Positions 12,389 to 22,831 of a DNA stretch of 64,000 bases are shown in pieces. The position numbers were made by a program, and so were the translations under genes. The DNA is from Pratylenchus scribneri (taxonomy: Eukaryota; Nematoda; Chromadorea; Rhabditida; Pratylenchidae). The notes below the pieces were generated by a model. The model was not told the origin of the DNA. It saw nothing but the letters and a program-made list of their open reading frames with translations, and searched no databases. The stretch lies in contig JAQSEB010000020.1 of assembly GCA_030063045.1 (NCBI GenBank), positions 1,674,001 to 1,738,000 of the forward strand. The letters are read 5' to 3'. Every line of letters starts with the position of its first letter. The first letter of the stretch is position 1.

Positions 12389-15300
12389 ATGGAAAGCAGC
12401 CACCAAAATTGGCATCAACGAAGAATGAAATGGGCCACTCGCCTTGAGGAAGTGCTCAATGATTTCGATGCCCTTCAGGTACTCTTTTGGGTACCCAAAA
12501 TTCGAAACAGAACATTTTATTACCACTTTTTCATTATCTGGTCTATTCTTTTGGCCATAACTCAATAGGGAAGCAGCCAATTTGAGAAGGCTGGTACTTG
12601 TATACTTTGTATCCGCCAGAACCCTTAAAAAATTTCGAAATTTTTTTTCTACAAAATTATATACCAATCGACTCGTCTTGGCGAGCTGGTTATGAAAATG
12701 TTATTAGTTTCGCATAAAACCCAGAAATAAAAAAGTTATGACCTCAAGGAAATCGAAAAAGGTGCTTGGTCCCCCCTATGGGTCTGAGCTCGAAAAATTT
12801 TTTAACATTTTTTCGGTCGAATTATATCTCTGTCGACGCGTCTCGATGAGAGAAGCTCGAATCTGCCATCGATTTCGCATATAACATAAAAATAAAAAAG
12901 TTACGGCCATTTTAGTTTCGCTGGATGTGTTGGAACTGGGCAGACTTGCGCGACTGTAACTTTTTTATTTTTGTGTTTTATGCGAAACCGATAAGAGATT
13001 CGCATTCTGCTAGTCGAGACGCGTCGAATGAGCTATAAATTGACTAAAAAAATTTTCAAAAAATTTTTCGAGTTCAGACCCATAGGGGGGACCAAGCACT
13101 TTTTCAATTTTCATGAGTTCATAATTTTGCCAAATGTGCTGATGTTCAAAATTTTAACATTTTCATAACCAGCTCGCCAAGACGAATCGATTGGTATATA
13201 ATTTTGTAGAGAAAAAATTTCGAAATTTTTTAAGGGTTCTGGCGGATACAAAGTATACAAGTACCAGAAGGCTTAATGCCATTCTAAAGCCCTTTATATC
13301 CTCTAAAAAGTGGTATCACTCAGTTTTTGAAAATTTAAAATAATTTATAGAAAAAGTGGCTTTTCTTCCAAAAATTTGGGTTTAAACATACAAGAGCGTA
13401 ATTTTTTTAAGATTCGAATTAAATATAATTTAAATATGCCACATTTTAGGGGGTATTTTGGGCTTTAAAATGGTATATCGCCTTCACAGATTGGTTTACT
13501 TCTTTGTTGAGAAATGGCCAAAATAATCGCACAGAAACTGAAATGACAGTACTGAATACTCCCAAAAATTGTATTCCAAATTCCAAATTCCATTTTTGCA
13601 GCTTTTCCAATCGTGGATGGGTGTTGACGATGATAGCAGCGAACATCCCCTCAGGCTGCATTTTGCCATCGTCGCATTCCGCGAAATGTTGGCTCATTCT
13701 GATCCACGTGCCGCCCAATTGGCCCGCGAAATTTACAACAAATTTCTACGGCCCAAAAGTGGCCTATGTGCCTTCATTGATGTTGGCATCAGAGAAAGGA
13801 TTGGCCAAATGTTGAGGCAAAATTTGGGCCAAAAGGGCGGCGAATTTCCGGCAGATTTATTTGACGAATGTTTGGGCCCATTGGACACATTCCTCCGAAA
13901 ACAGCACGCACTTTTCGGTTCAGCATATTCTCCAAAATATTCCAAAATTCCCTTCAATTTTTTTAGTTACCTCCCAAGAATTTCTCGACAAATTCAACAA
14001 TTCCCTTTGCCTCGATGATTTCCCCTCACCTTCCTCCCAAAAAACACCAACTCGAAGGCCCAAAAAGCAGTCGGATTCAATGGAAAGGCCGCCACTTACC
14101 GCCGATATGCTCCTTCGATCGCAGAAGGAGCGAGAGGCGATGGTGCCTGCCAACAGTGCAAGGTTGCCAAAATTGAATTCAAATTCTGAAAAATAATGAA
14201 ATATATTTTAGTCAACGACTGTTCAAACCTGTCTCCAAATTTCCCTATATTGGCCAAACACAGCCAAGCAAAAATGATTCGGCTGTTTCCTCGGCCATTT
14301 CCAGTGAGGCTAATAATCGAGCCGGTGGTGGTAACTATTCGCTTCGATTAATTCGCAAAGAACAAACGCGAATAAATCCTCCTTTGATGGCCACATTCCC
14401 GGTTTGTCCATTCCTCCATTTTGGTCAATCAAAATTATGCCATTCCAGCGATTGGATGAAGCGCCCGCATTTCGCACTGAATCCCAACAATCGGCCAATC
14501 AATTTCGGCACGACACGCCGGAAGGCCGTCAACAATTCGCCGATTTGTTATTCCGAAAATTGCAAAAGGTTGAATTGAGGCATCGACACGAGGAATCAGT
14601 GAAAGAGCAAATTGAATTGTTGAATTCGGCACGGCAAAAGGGCGCCAAACAATCCGCCAGGGAATTGATTGGACAAAGTGGGCCGGAATTGTTGGGCGAC
14701 GATTCGGCCGGACTGGATGCGGATGAGGAGCTGGAAAGTTATTATCGAGTGAATATGGCCGCAGATTCGAATTCATCGGCAAATTCCGCTCAACAATCCC
14801 CGCTGGTGCCAATTTCCAGGAGGATGGGGCCACGGTCCAGAGGAGGGCATGGATCATGTTCACCGCCCCCACAAATGTTGTTGGATTGGAATGGCCAAAT
14901 TGGCGGTGGAATGAGCCAATCGTGTTGTTCTGCGAACCCGTCCACCTCAATGCATCATTCCACATTTTTGGCACAATCCCAAAAAGCCAATAGGCCGCCA
15001 ATTCCGCCATCTCATCATCAACATCATTTCCCTTTGAATGGTTGGTTTTGGATCATTCAAATGGAATAGACTTTTCAATGCCACCATTTCTGGGCCTTTT
15101 GGCCATATCTCAATAGGGAACTAACCAATTTTGGGAGGCAATATACAATTTGAAAGCCCTAAAAATCCTCTAAAAAGTGGCCATTCTAATTTATGAAATG
15201 TTTAAATAATTTGTAAAATATGTGGCTTTTACACAAAAAATTCGAGTAATATACTCAAAGACAAATAATTAAATAAAGGTAAATTTCATAATAATTTTAC

Positions 15301-16529
15301 AGCCACTTTTTAGGCGGCATTTTTGGCTTTCCAATGGTATATTGCCTTCCCAGATTGATTTCTGACTCGCAAAATTATTTACAAAAGAATGGCATTCACA
15401 GATATTGAAATAGCTGTAGAAATTTCCCCCAAAGTCATTCTAAATTCCCACTAAAATGTGTGTATATTTCCCCCCATTTCAGCAGATTCCAACAATGATC
15501 GTTCAATGCTTTCTTCATTTCCACATTTCGGCATTGCCACCCAATTCTCACCTTTTTGTCCACAACAAATTCCCTGCCCATCCACCATTCTCCATCAACC
15601 GCTCCATCCAATTGTTGGCCCCCATCCTCCGCCCACTTCAATGCCTTCCCTGATTAGCCAATCCATGCATTTGCCAAATTCGGCCATTCCCCAACCAAAA
15701 GCGCCTTCAACACCTTTAATGGGTGTAAAATGGTAAAATTAATGGGTAAAAGGTAAATTCAGTCCCCCTTCCCCCTTTTAGCAAAAATCCTCACGGGTAT
15801 TGTGACAATGATTGTGACACTTCCGGCATTGGCTCAATGACCAGCGCAACCCATTCCGGCACATCCGCACCTGGCAGCACCGAACAAAGGGAAAGGCAAA
15901 GGGCAGCCGTATTCCGAAAGGCCAGGGAACTGAGTTCTGGAGGTGGGGCGGCTGAAAGACAAAAACAACAACAATCAACGGGTGTGGCCGCAAATTCATC
16001 ATCCTCTGGCATTCCACGCCAAAAAGTGCCACCACAACAACAATCATCGGCCACCGGCTCATTACCGTTCGTTTATCCCCCAAATTCCACCTATATCCAA
16101 GCATATTTTTCAGTCGCCCAACCCGTGCCGCTCTACCTCAACAACCCCCAATCCATATTGGTACCAATCAATCCGTTCAAAATGCTCAACAACAATCAAA
16201 TGGTGGCCCAAAAATGACAATCAGTTACAGGGAAAGTGGCCCAAATGGCAATGGTGTACCCGTTGTTGCCCAAATCCCTCGAAGGCCACTCACATTTCGT
16301 GAATTTCGTCGTTTTCTTTCAATTTCTTCAAAAGATCATCGACAGTCAGTTGCCAAAAATATGAAATAAATATTAATTTTGTTTTTGTAGGTTTTTCTTC
16401 AAAGTTTCCTGCGAGGATGGGTCCGCCCCATATCAACTTCTTTTGGTCAACGATGATCATGCGACGTTGCCAATTTTCGAGGGCAAAATCACCGCAGAAT
16501 GTCGGGCAACCCTCACTGATTCTGATTAA
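12389..16529 (+). CDS. axin: Axin (Wnt destruction-complex scaffold)
   Basis: Axin homologue (PRY-1/AXL-1 family), the scaffold that brings GSK3 and APC to beta-catenin in the cytoplasm. Nine exons join in frame to 762 residues: 12389-12478, 13602-13917, 13967-14162, 14212-14401, 14449-15040, 15483-15732, 15782-16066, 16114-16344, 16391-16529. Domains in order: RGS (~14-160, with [38 protein letters not shown] and [16 protein letters not shown]), a GSK3-binding helix near 290 ([18 protein letters not shown]), Ser/Pro/Gln-rich linker, and a C-terminal DIX domain (~673-762, with [22 protein letters not shown] and [16 protein letters not shown]). No clear beta-catenin-binding segment was seen. 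Intron 1 (1123 bp) contains R copy 3 with a nested transposon; intron 5 (442 bp) contains R copy 4. The true start may lie upstream, since the first exon begins only 13 residues before the RGS core. Confidence 0.88.
12546..13525 (+). repeat. R element, copy 3, split by a nested insertion
   Basis: The left arm begins TTCTTTTGGCCATAACTC at 12546 and the right arm ends GAGAAATGGCCAAAA at about 13523. The element is interrupted at its GAAGGC word by the 673-bp insertion 12593-13265. Removing that insertion and one copy of its target duplication restores a continuous R sequence. Confidence 0.85.
12593..13265. mobile_element. Foldback DNA transposon (MITE) with 8-bp target duplication
   Basis: Begins GGTACTTGTATACTTTGTAT and ends with its inverse ATACAAAGTATACAAGTACC. 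The two arms remain complementary for well over 100 bp (TTCGAAATTT, ACCAGCTCGCCAAGACGA and its inverse, and CCCATAGGGGGGACCAAGCA facing its inverse). It is flanked by a perfect direct repeat AGAAGGCT (12585-12592 and 13266-13273). An 8-bp duplication fits hAT-type elements. No transposase is encoded, so it is non-autonomous. Confidence 0.88.
15096..15389 (+). repeat. R element, copy 4 (Axin intron 5)
   Basis: Left end CTTTTGGCCATATCTCAATA at 15096; right arm GGTATATTGCCTTCCCAGATTG and a degraded end. It accounts for most of the 442-bp intron. Confidence 0.75.
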
Positions 16530-17126
16530 CCCAAAAATTGATTCACCATCCATCCAAATAATTATTTTGTTTTCATTTTCCTCGAAATTAGACGATTGAG
16601 TACATGGACTTTTCTTTTGGCCATATCTCAACAAGGAAATAACCAATTAGGGAAAGTTATATGCCTTTTGACAGCCCAAAGTGTCCTCTAAAAGTGGCTT
16701 ACTAATTTTTTGAAAATATTAAGAATTAATAAAATAGGCGGCTTTTAATCAAAAAACATGTTTATTATACTTAAATATAAATAATTAAATTAAAAATGTA
16801 AATTTCATAAAAATTTTATTGACACTTTTAATAGAACTTTTAGGGCTTTAAAATGGTATATCGCCTTCCCAGATTAGCTTTTGCCTCGTTGAGCTATTGG
16901 CCAAAAACTAATGTGAGTACTCAATCGGCGATTATTCAATTGTATCCTTATCCCATTTTCCTTGCCATATTTTCGTTTGTTTTGTTTTTTGCTCCCATCC
17001 ATTTTTATGCCGCTGCCTTTTTTGCATTCGATACAATTTTATTTATTATTTTTTATGGTAAAATACTACAAAACATTTTATGGTATAAAATTATATTCAT
17101 TTCATTCATTCCGTTTATTTTATTGA
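16530..17126. other. Convergent intergenic region with R element copy 5
   Basis: Lies between the Axin stop codon and the stop codon of the minus-strand membrane protein. R copy 5 (16612-16910) fills half of it. No gene was seen. Confidence 0.6.
16612..16910 (+). repeat. R element, copy 5
   Basis: Left end TTTTCTTTTGGCCATATCTC. The right end is the inverse GTTGAGCTATTGGCCAAAAA. Both arms are well preserved. Confidence 0.8.
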
Positions 17127-18375
17127 TTAGGTCACCATTTCCAACACTTTTTCCTCCCCATTTTGGCCCATTCTTTTCGGTTTCAACGGCAAAACTTCCA
17201 CACCACTTTGGCCCCTTATTTGGGCTGCCCTTTTGGCCAGAATGAAATTGCGGCATCGAAGCACTGTGTAATTGATGAAATTGAAGGCAGAAAGAAGGGC
17301 AAATGAAAGCAAAGTGGCCAAAATTGTGAGGAGGCGAATTACTGGAAATTGGCACCAAAAATTATTAGTTAAAATATGTGGATTATTCACCTCCAATTTT
17401 GGTTTTATCAATGCCAAAGCCTTCTTCCATCCATTCGGCCCAAAATGTGGGCACAATGATCAATGGAAGGAGGAATAAAAAAATAGAAAAGAAAATGAGG
17501 GTAATTGCCCAGAGGCAAAAAATTGTGACCAAAAGAAGATGAGGAATATGGCGAATTGAGGCAAAAATGCCAATCAAGGAAATGAGCAAAATGATCAGAC
17601 AAATGGCCAACAAAATGAGGCGAATGACGAGGGGATAGAGAAGGATGAGGCCAAACAATACGCCAATGAAAATGGCAAAAATGCAGGAAAGAAGAAGGGC
17701 ACGAGGGGCCGCCTTCTTAAAAGGGAAAAATGATACAAAAATATTAGTAAATTTGATCAAGAGAGGCTAATGTATTCTTGGTCTTGGATTTGAAGATGTT
17801 TCAGTACCGCCCAATTCTTTTGTCGCATAGCTCATCGAGGCAACGACCAATTTTGGAAGGTGATATACCTTTGGAAAGCACTAAGTGTCCTCTACAAAGT
17901 GGCTAATTAAATTTTATAAAATATAACTTTAGAAAAGGTTACATGTCTTTGATTGTAATGAAGCCGAATTTTTAAATGTTAAACCGCCTATTTTACAAAT
18001 TATTTTAACATTTCAAAAATTAAAATGGCCACTTTTTAGTAAACATTTAGGGCTTTCGAATTGCATATCGCCTTCCCAGATTAGTTACTACCTTATCGAG
18101 ATATGATGGCCAAAAAAAGAGCACAAATAATATTTCCATTCATTTGGGGAATTAGCATCCAAAAAACGCACCTGAACATGCATTTTGCCAAGCACCATCC
18201 ATTTTGGATCATTTATGCTGAATTCTGGCTCATAATGGTGCAATTCGGCCCCAACCAATTCGCCGCCTCCGTCCAATTTTTCTCCTTTTCTTGTTGATTT
18301 TTCGGTGATTTTATTTTTTGAGGCATTTTGGTGTGAATTTTTATGGACCGCCGCCACTTTGTTTTTGGCTGTCAT
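17127..18375 (-). CDS. Multi-pass membrane protein, function unknown
   Basis: Three exons (18375-18172, 17715-17391, 17341-17127) join in frame to 247 residues. The first 68 residues are hydrophilic and basic (MTAKNKVAAVHKNSHQNASK). Exon 2 then carries three to four closely packed hydrophobic segments (such as ALLLSCIFAIFIGVLFGLIL and LLVTIFCLWAITLIFFSIFL). Exon 3 adds one more (LLTILATLLSFALLSAFNFI) before a charged C-terminal tail. The exon 2 acceptor is ambiguous by 3 bases (17715 or 17712), without effect on frame. I recognise no family; the layout resembles small four- or five-pass nematode membrane proteins. Its start lies 134 bp after the stop of the gene upstream on the same strand, so the two may be co-transcribed. 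Intron 1 contains R copy 6. Confidence 0.65.
17816..18118 (+). repeat. R element, copy 6 (intron 1 of membrane protein)
   Basis: Left arm CTTTTGTCGCATAGCTCATC, with GAAGGTGATATACC and GAAAGCAC words; right arm ends ATCGAGATATGATGGCCAAA. Confidence 0.75.
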
Positions 18376-18509
18376 CTTTTTTCTTGGAAATGTATATTAA
18401 TATATTAATTATAAAATTAAATTACAAAAATGAGGAATGGCATCCTTTTTGTTGGAAATTATTCAAATTTTATTTATTTTATCCAATTTAATATTTAAAA
18501 TTATTTTCT

Positions 18510-19948
18510 TTAATATTTTTCGCCATTTTTCTTCGTCGATGCCTTGTTGACCATTATTTCGGCATTTTCCGCATTAAATGCCCTCGATCCTCCCCTGTAA
18601 ATGTCGCTCATGGAATGGGGGCCAAGGCAAAGGCCAAATTGGGCGCCAAACTATGGGGAAAAATGAATTGAATGATGAATATTCGTATTAGTTTTTGGAC
18701 CATAGCTTATCAAGGCAATAGCCAATGTTGGAAGACGATATACCAATGGAAAGCCTAAAGTGCCTTTTACAAAGTGGCTTTCAAATTATTATGAATTTCA
18801 CCTTATTAATTTAGGTATTGGTCCTTGAGTGTAATAAACTCGCATTTTTGAGTTAAAGCCACATATTTTATAAATTATTTTAAATATTCGTTAAATTAAT
18901 AAGTAATTTTTAGAAGATATTTAGGGCTTTCAAATGATATATCATCTTCCAAAATTGGTTGCTTCCTTATTAAGATATGACCAAAAGAATGGACCAGCTT
19001 CTCAAACGCCCCGCATCGGGAACAATGTGAGGAAGATCATTAGTTTTTTGTCCTACAACTCAAATTCAATGGCCAATCTTGGGAGGCGATAAACCATTGG
19101 AGAGCCCTATAAGTCCTCTAAAAAGTGGCAATAAAATTGTTATGAAATTCGCTTTTCTAATTTAGCTATTCGTCTTTGAGTACAATAAACCCCATTTTTG
19201 AGGAAAAGCCGCTTAATATATAAATTGTTTTAGGGTATTCATAAAATAATATTAGCCACTTTTTAGGGGAAATATAAGGCTTACAAATGGCATATCGCTT
19301 TCCAAAATTGGTTGCTTCCTTGTTAAGATATGGCCCAAAGAATGGAACTGGTTCTCAGCCATCCTGTATCGGGAATGATGAGAGGAAGAACACTAATTTT
19401 GGCTCGTATCTCAACGAGGCATTATCCAGTCTGGGAAGGCGATATAACATTTTAAAGCTCAAAATACCCTCTAAAAAGTGGCTATAAAACTGTCATGAAA
19501 TTCACGTTCTAATTTAATTTAGTTATTCCTCTTTGAATATAAAGAATCATAATTTTTGAAGAAAAGTTGCTTATTTTAAAATTTATTTTGGTAATTGAAA
19601 AAAATAATAAGCCACTTTTTAGAGGACAATTTGGGCTTTCTAATAGCATATTGCCTTCTCAAATTGGTAACTTCCTTGTTGGAATATGGCCCAAAGAATG
19701 GACCAGGTTCTTCAAAGGTCCTGTTTCAGAAATAATGAGGGAAAGGGGAATTTTGCACCTTTTCAAATTCGGTCAAGTCATCCTTTTCGGTGATGTAAAA
19801 GAAATTAACAATGAAGAAGGCAAAAATGAGAATGGCCAAAAAAAACTATTAGGGAAATATATATTTTGGTGGGATTGAAAAAATGGACCATAAGGAGTGC
19901 CGCAATTGGCGCAAAATAATCGATCAATTCAAGGACTTGACGAGGCAT
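18510..19948 (-). CDS. Small single-pass membrane protein, function unknown
   Basis: Three exons (19948-19889, 19845-19759, 18650-18510) join in frame to 95 residues. The N-terminus MPRQVLELIDYFAPIAALLM runs into FFLAILIFAFFIVNFFYI, giving one long or two short hydrophobic segments. An acidic linker EKDDLTEFEK follows, then a soluble tail (LCLGPHSMSDIYRGG; KKNGEKY end). All junctions use GT-AG. No family was recognised. Intron 2 is 1108 bp and is filled by three tandem R elements; a small exon inside it cannot be excluded. The gene lies directly upstream of the multi-pass membrane gene on the same strand. Confidence 0.55.
18691..19697 (+). repeat. Tandem triplication of R elements (copies 7, 8, 9)
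   Basis: Three R copies begin at about 18691, 19045 and 19397, a period of about 353 bp. The ~55-bp spacer is shared too (each repeats AGAATGGA followed by a GTTCTC / CGGGAA(C/T) / GAGGAAGA pattern). This means the element plus its flank was duplicated as a unit rather than inserted three times. All lie in intron 2 of the 95-residue membrane-protein gene. Confidence 0.8.
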
Positions 19949-22831
19949 TTTCACAAGGAAATTTTGGCAATTTTTATTGTCGAATTTTCGTTTGTCTCAA
20001 ATAAATTGATTGAAAATTAAAAATGAATGGGCGAAAAAATTGGTAAAATGGTCCATCTTTCGGCCTATGAATGAATCGTTTTCAGAATTTTTGGACTCCA
20101 TTAAAAACCAACGTCCAATCAATCATTTGGCTAGAAAAATATGGCGAAGGGAGGGGGTTCGGCTGGTTTAGTTTTGTTTTTATTTGCGCGAAGAAATGGA
20201 GGGAAAAGTGCGCATTTCATTTTATTTTATTATTGTCCCTTTATATGGATGGAAAGACCAAAAATGGACGGACCACTTTTTAATCCTCAAAAACTGACAT
20301 CATTGAAGGAATTTGGAAGCAAATGAATGGATGGGAAAAGTTAAAAATTATTGAAAGAACAGAAGAATTATTTTCTTCAATTTTTTTGTTTGATTGCAAA
20401 TATTTCTACTCATTTTCATTATGAATATATTTACAATATTTTCAATGACCAACAATACCTAATAAGAGCCTTTTCCTATTCATCCTACTGTACCCACAAT
20501 TTTTGCCCAATCGCCTCGTCAACCTGTCAATCAAATATTGCCTCAGTCTGCCTTTTCTAATCCAATCTTTTCCTCTCCTTTTTTCCCTTCAAATTACGGT
20601 ACGCTACAACTGGGCGCATCTCAATCTCAATTGGACAACGTCGTTTATAGTTCAGTAAGGACGAAACGGGATGATTTTGGTATCAAATTAAAGAGCTCAC
20701 TCCTGGCTATTGATAGATAAAATTTATTTGGTTTTGTTCAGAATTAACAGAGTTGTACATAAAAAGCCATGAAAAAGACTTTGCAAATTTTTCATTGTTT
20801 TTTGATGCAAATTTTTCATTGTTTTTTGAACACAATTCCGCCAAATCTTAGCCAATCCAAATAAATTTTATATCAATCGATAGCCAGAAGTCCGCTCTTA
20901 AATTTGACATCAAAATCATCTATATCGGTTTCGTCTTTAATGAAAAACAAGCGACATCGCCCAATTGAACGGGTCCCTCACATTAATAGAATAATTTAAA
21001 GTCAAATTCCTCTTATCCCTGTCCCGTTCCACTGGGTGTTGCCTTGAGCCACTTTAGTCCTTTTTTAGGATAAATAAATATATTTGTGATTCAATGGATC
21101 ATCTTATTTGAGGTCATCGATGAGTGCCAATGCCAACATTATTGGCCTTCTTCCCTTTTTCTACTTCCTCAAATTTGGCCCTATTCTCCGCGCTTCCATC
21201 GACTTCCTCTCTATTTTTTGGAGGCAAAACACATTTTCCCCCTTTGCCTTTGCTTTTGGCCCCATCCTCCCTTCCTTTCCATTCCAACCCTCCGGAGAAT
21301 TCCACCGAAAATTTGCCGCCTCCCGGCGCTATCCCATTCTGCGAGAGGGGCGTCGGGTCTGACGCCATTCCATTTCCGTAGACTGGGCCAACCGAAGAAG
21401 AGAAGAGGGGACTTGTGGCCCAATGCTTCCTTTTTCCTTGTTATCTGCATATTCCGAATAAATTTTTGGTTTAGTACATTAAAAGAGGGAATGCCGCCTT
21501 CAATTGGCCATATTTTCATATTATTCATCACAATTTTCGTTTAATTCCTTATATTCCACCTTTTCCCACGCCATTTTCCCCATTTTTGTCTAAATGAGGT
21601 TTCTCCATCCAATTTTGAGTCTGGCCTTTCCTTCCTCTCATTTTACCCATTTTCCTTTCCGAGAATTGCGCGACGGCATCCATCCATCCATTCATTCAAA
21701 GCGATCAATTCCAATTCCAAAGAAGGCCCACAAAAATGGGTTGCCAACATTTTCCACTGGAAAATGGCCATGAGGCTATATTCCTTCCCCCCCCCCTATC
21801 CGTATATATTATTTTCTTCTCTTCCCTTTCCAATTCATGCCAGCCGCCGCCGCAAAAGTGGCTATTGGCCTGGGCCCCCGTAGCCGGGATGGCGGCTTGA
21901 CTGGCAAAACACGACGATATTGGGGAGGCTGAATGAATGAATGGTTTTGGCCTAGTCCCTTTCCCTTTCTTTCTTTCCCTTTTCCTCTTCAACGCCTTTC
22001 TTTTCTTTGCTGCCAGCCGCTCGCTTGACGTCGTCGGCTGTCCCATTTCCGCCGCTCGCTTCGGCCCTTCTTCCCCTTCTTTTGCTTCCAGCCGGCCGCC
22101 CTCCTCCATCTAAATATTTTTCTTCCTTTGCCTGCGTCCATTTCCTTCTTCCCTTCCCCTCCTTCCACCCAATTCTCGTCTCTTCAGGGTCGAAGGAAGG
22201 GCAATCGGCGGCAAATGCCAATCTGAACCGGCCTAGCACCCTCCACTCTCGACCCCCCCCCCCCACCCAACACACTTTTGCCCACCCCAAACATATTCCT
22301 CCTCAAATCGATTCTTCGCGCTCCTCTTCGCCCCTCCTCCTCCTCCCCTTCCCCTAATCCAATAAGTGCTCACAGTGGGGGAGCGGCCTTGGCCTCTGTT
22401 TAGGCCCAAAGCTGAATTCATTCCCTCCATTTTGGCCCCCCATTCTCGCCTTTGAAGTTGACTTGGCCAATTCAATGGGTGGAGGTTCTCCCTCTTAATG
22501 GACCGTTGATCCCTTTTCTGCCTTTCTCCCACCCTCATTTGGCCTCCCCCGCAATTTCGAAGGAGGCAGCCAAATCCATTTTAATCCTCTTTTTCCTTCC
22601 CAGCGCGCATTTGTTGCCAATAAATTCTCCTTCCCCCATAAATAAATAATGACCTAATCCTTTTGGCCAATTATTTCAGCAGCTTTTTGGACCCTTACCT
22701 CCTTGCCAAAATGATTAACCGGCGAATCCATTATTGCCCAATTCCGCCTTCATTCCATCAAATGGCCATCCCTTAGTTGTTCAATTTTTGCCTTTTTTGT
22801 CCCCCATTTCCTCCCTTCTTCCCTAAACAAC
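19949..22831. other. Intergenic with foldback repeat; 5' flank of DGK gene
   Basis: No gene recognised. It contains a foldback element (20628-20970). From about 21100 to 22800 there is a GC-richer, pyrimidine-rich block whose open stretches are biased in composition (P, S, F, or R/K/G/E on the other strand). The latter is probably promoter or leader of the kinase gene starting at 22832. Confidence 0.45.
20628..20970. repeat. Foldback inverted repeat (MITE-like)
   Basis: Left arm 20628-20737 and right arm 20852-20970 are imperfect inverse copies. CAATTGGACAACGTCG faces CGACATCGCCCAATTG, GGACGAAACGGGATGATTTT faces AAAATCATC..CGGTTTCGTC, and GATAAAATTTATTTGG faces CCAAATAAATTTTAT. The loop holds a direct repeat of CAAATTTTTCATTGTTTTTT. 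No coding capacity. Confidence 0.75.

Noticed and set aside
19287..19487. Peptides such as MAYRFPKLVASLLRYG recurring at several loci
   Set aside because: They recur because they are translations of the right arms of R elements, not because of a protein family.
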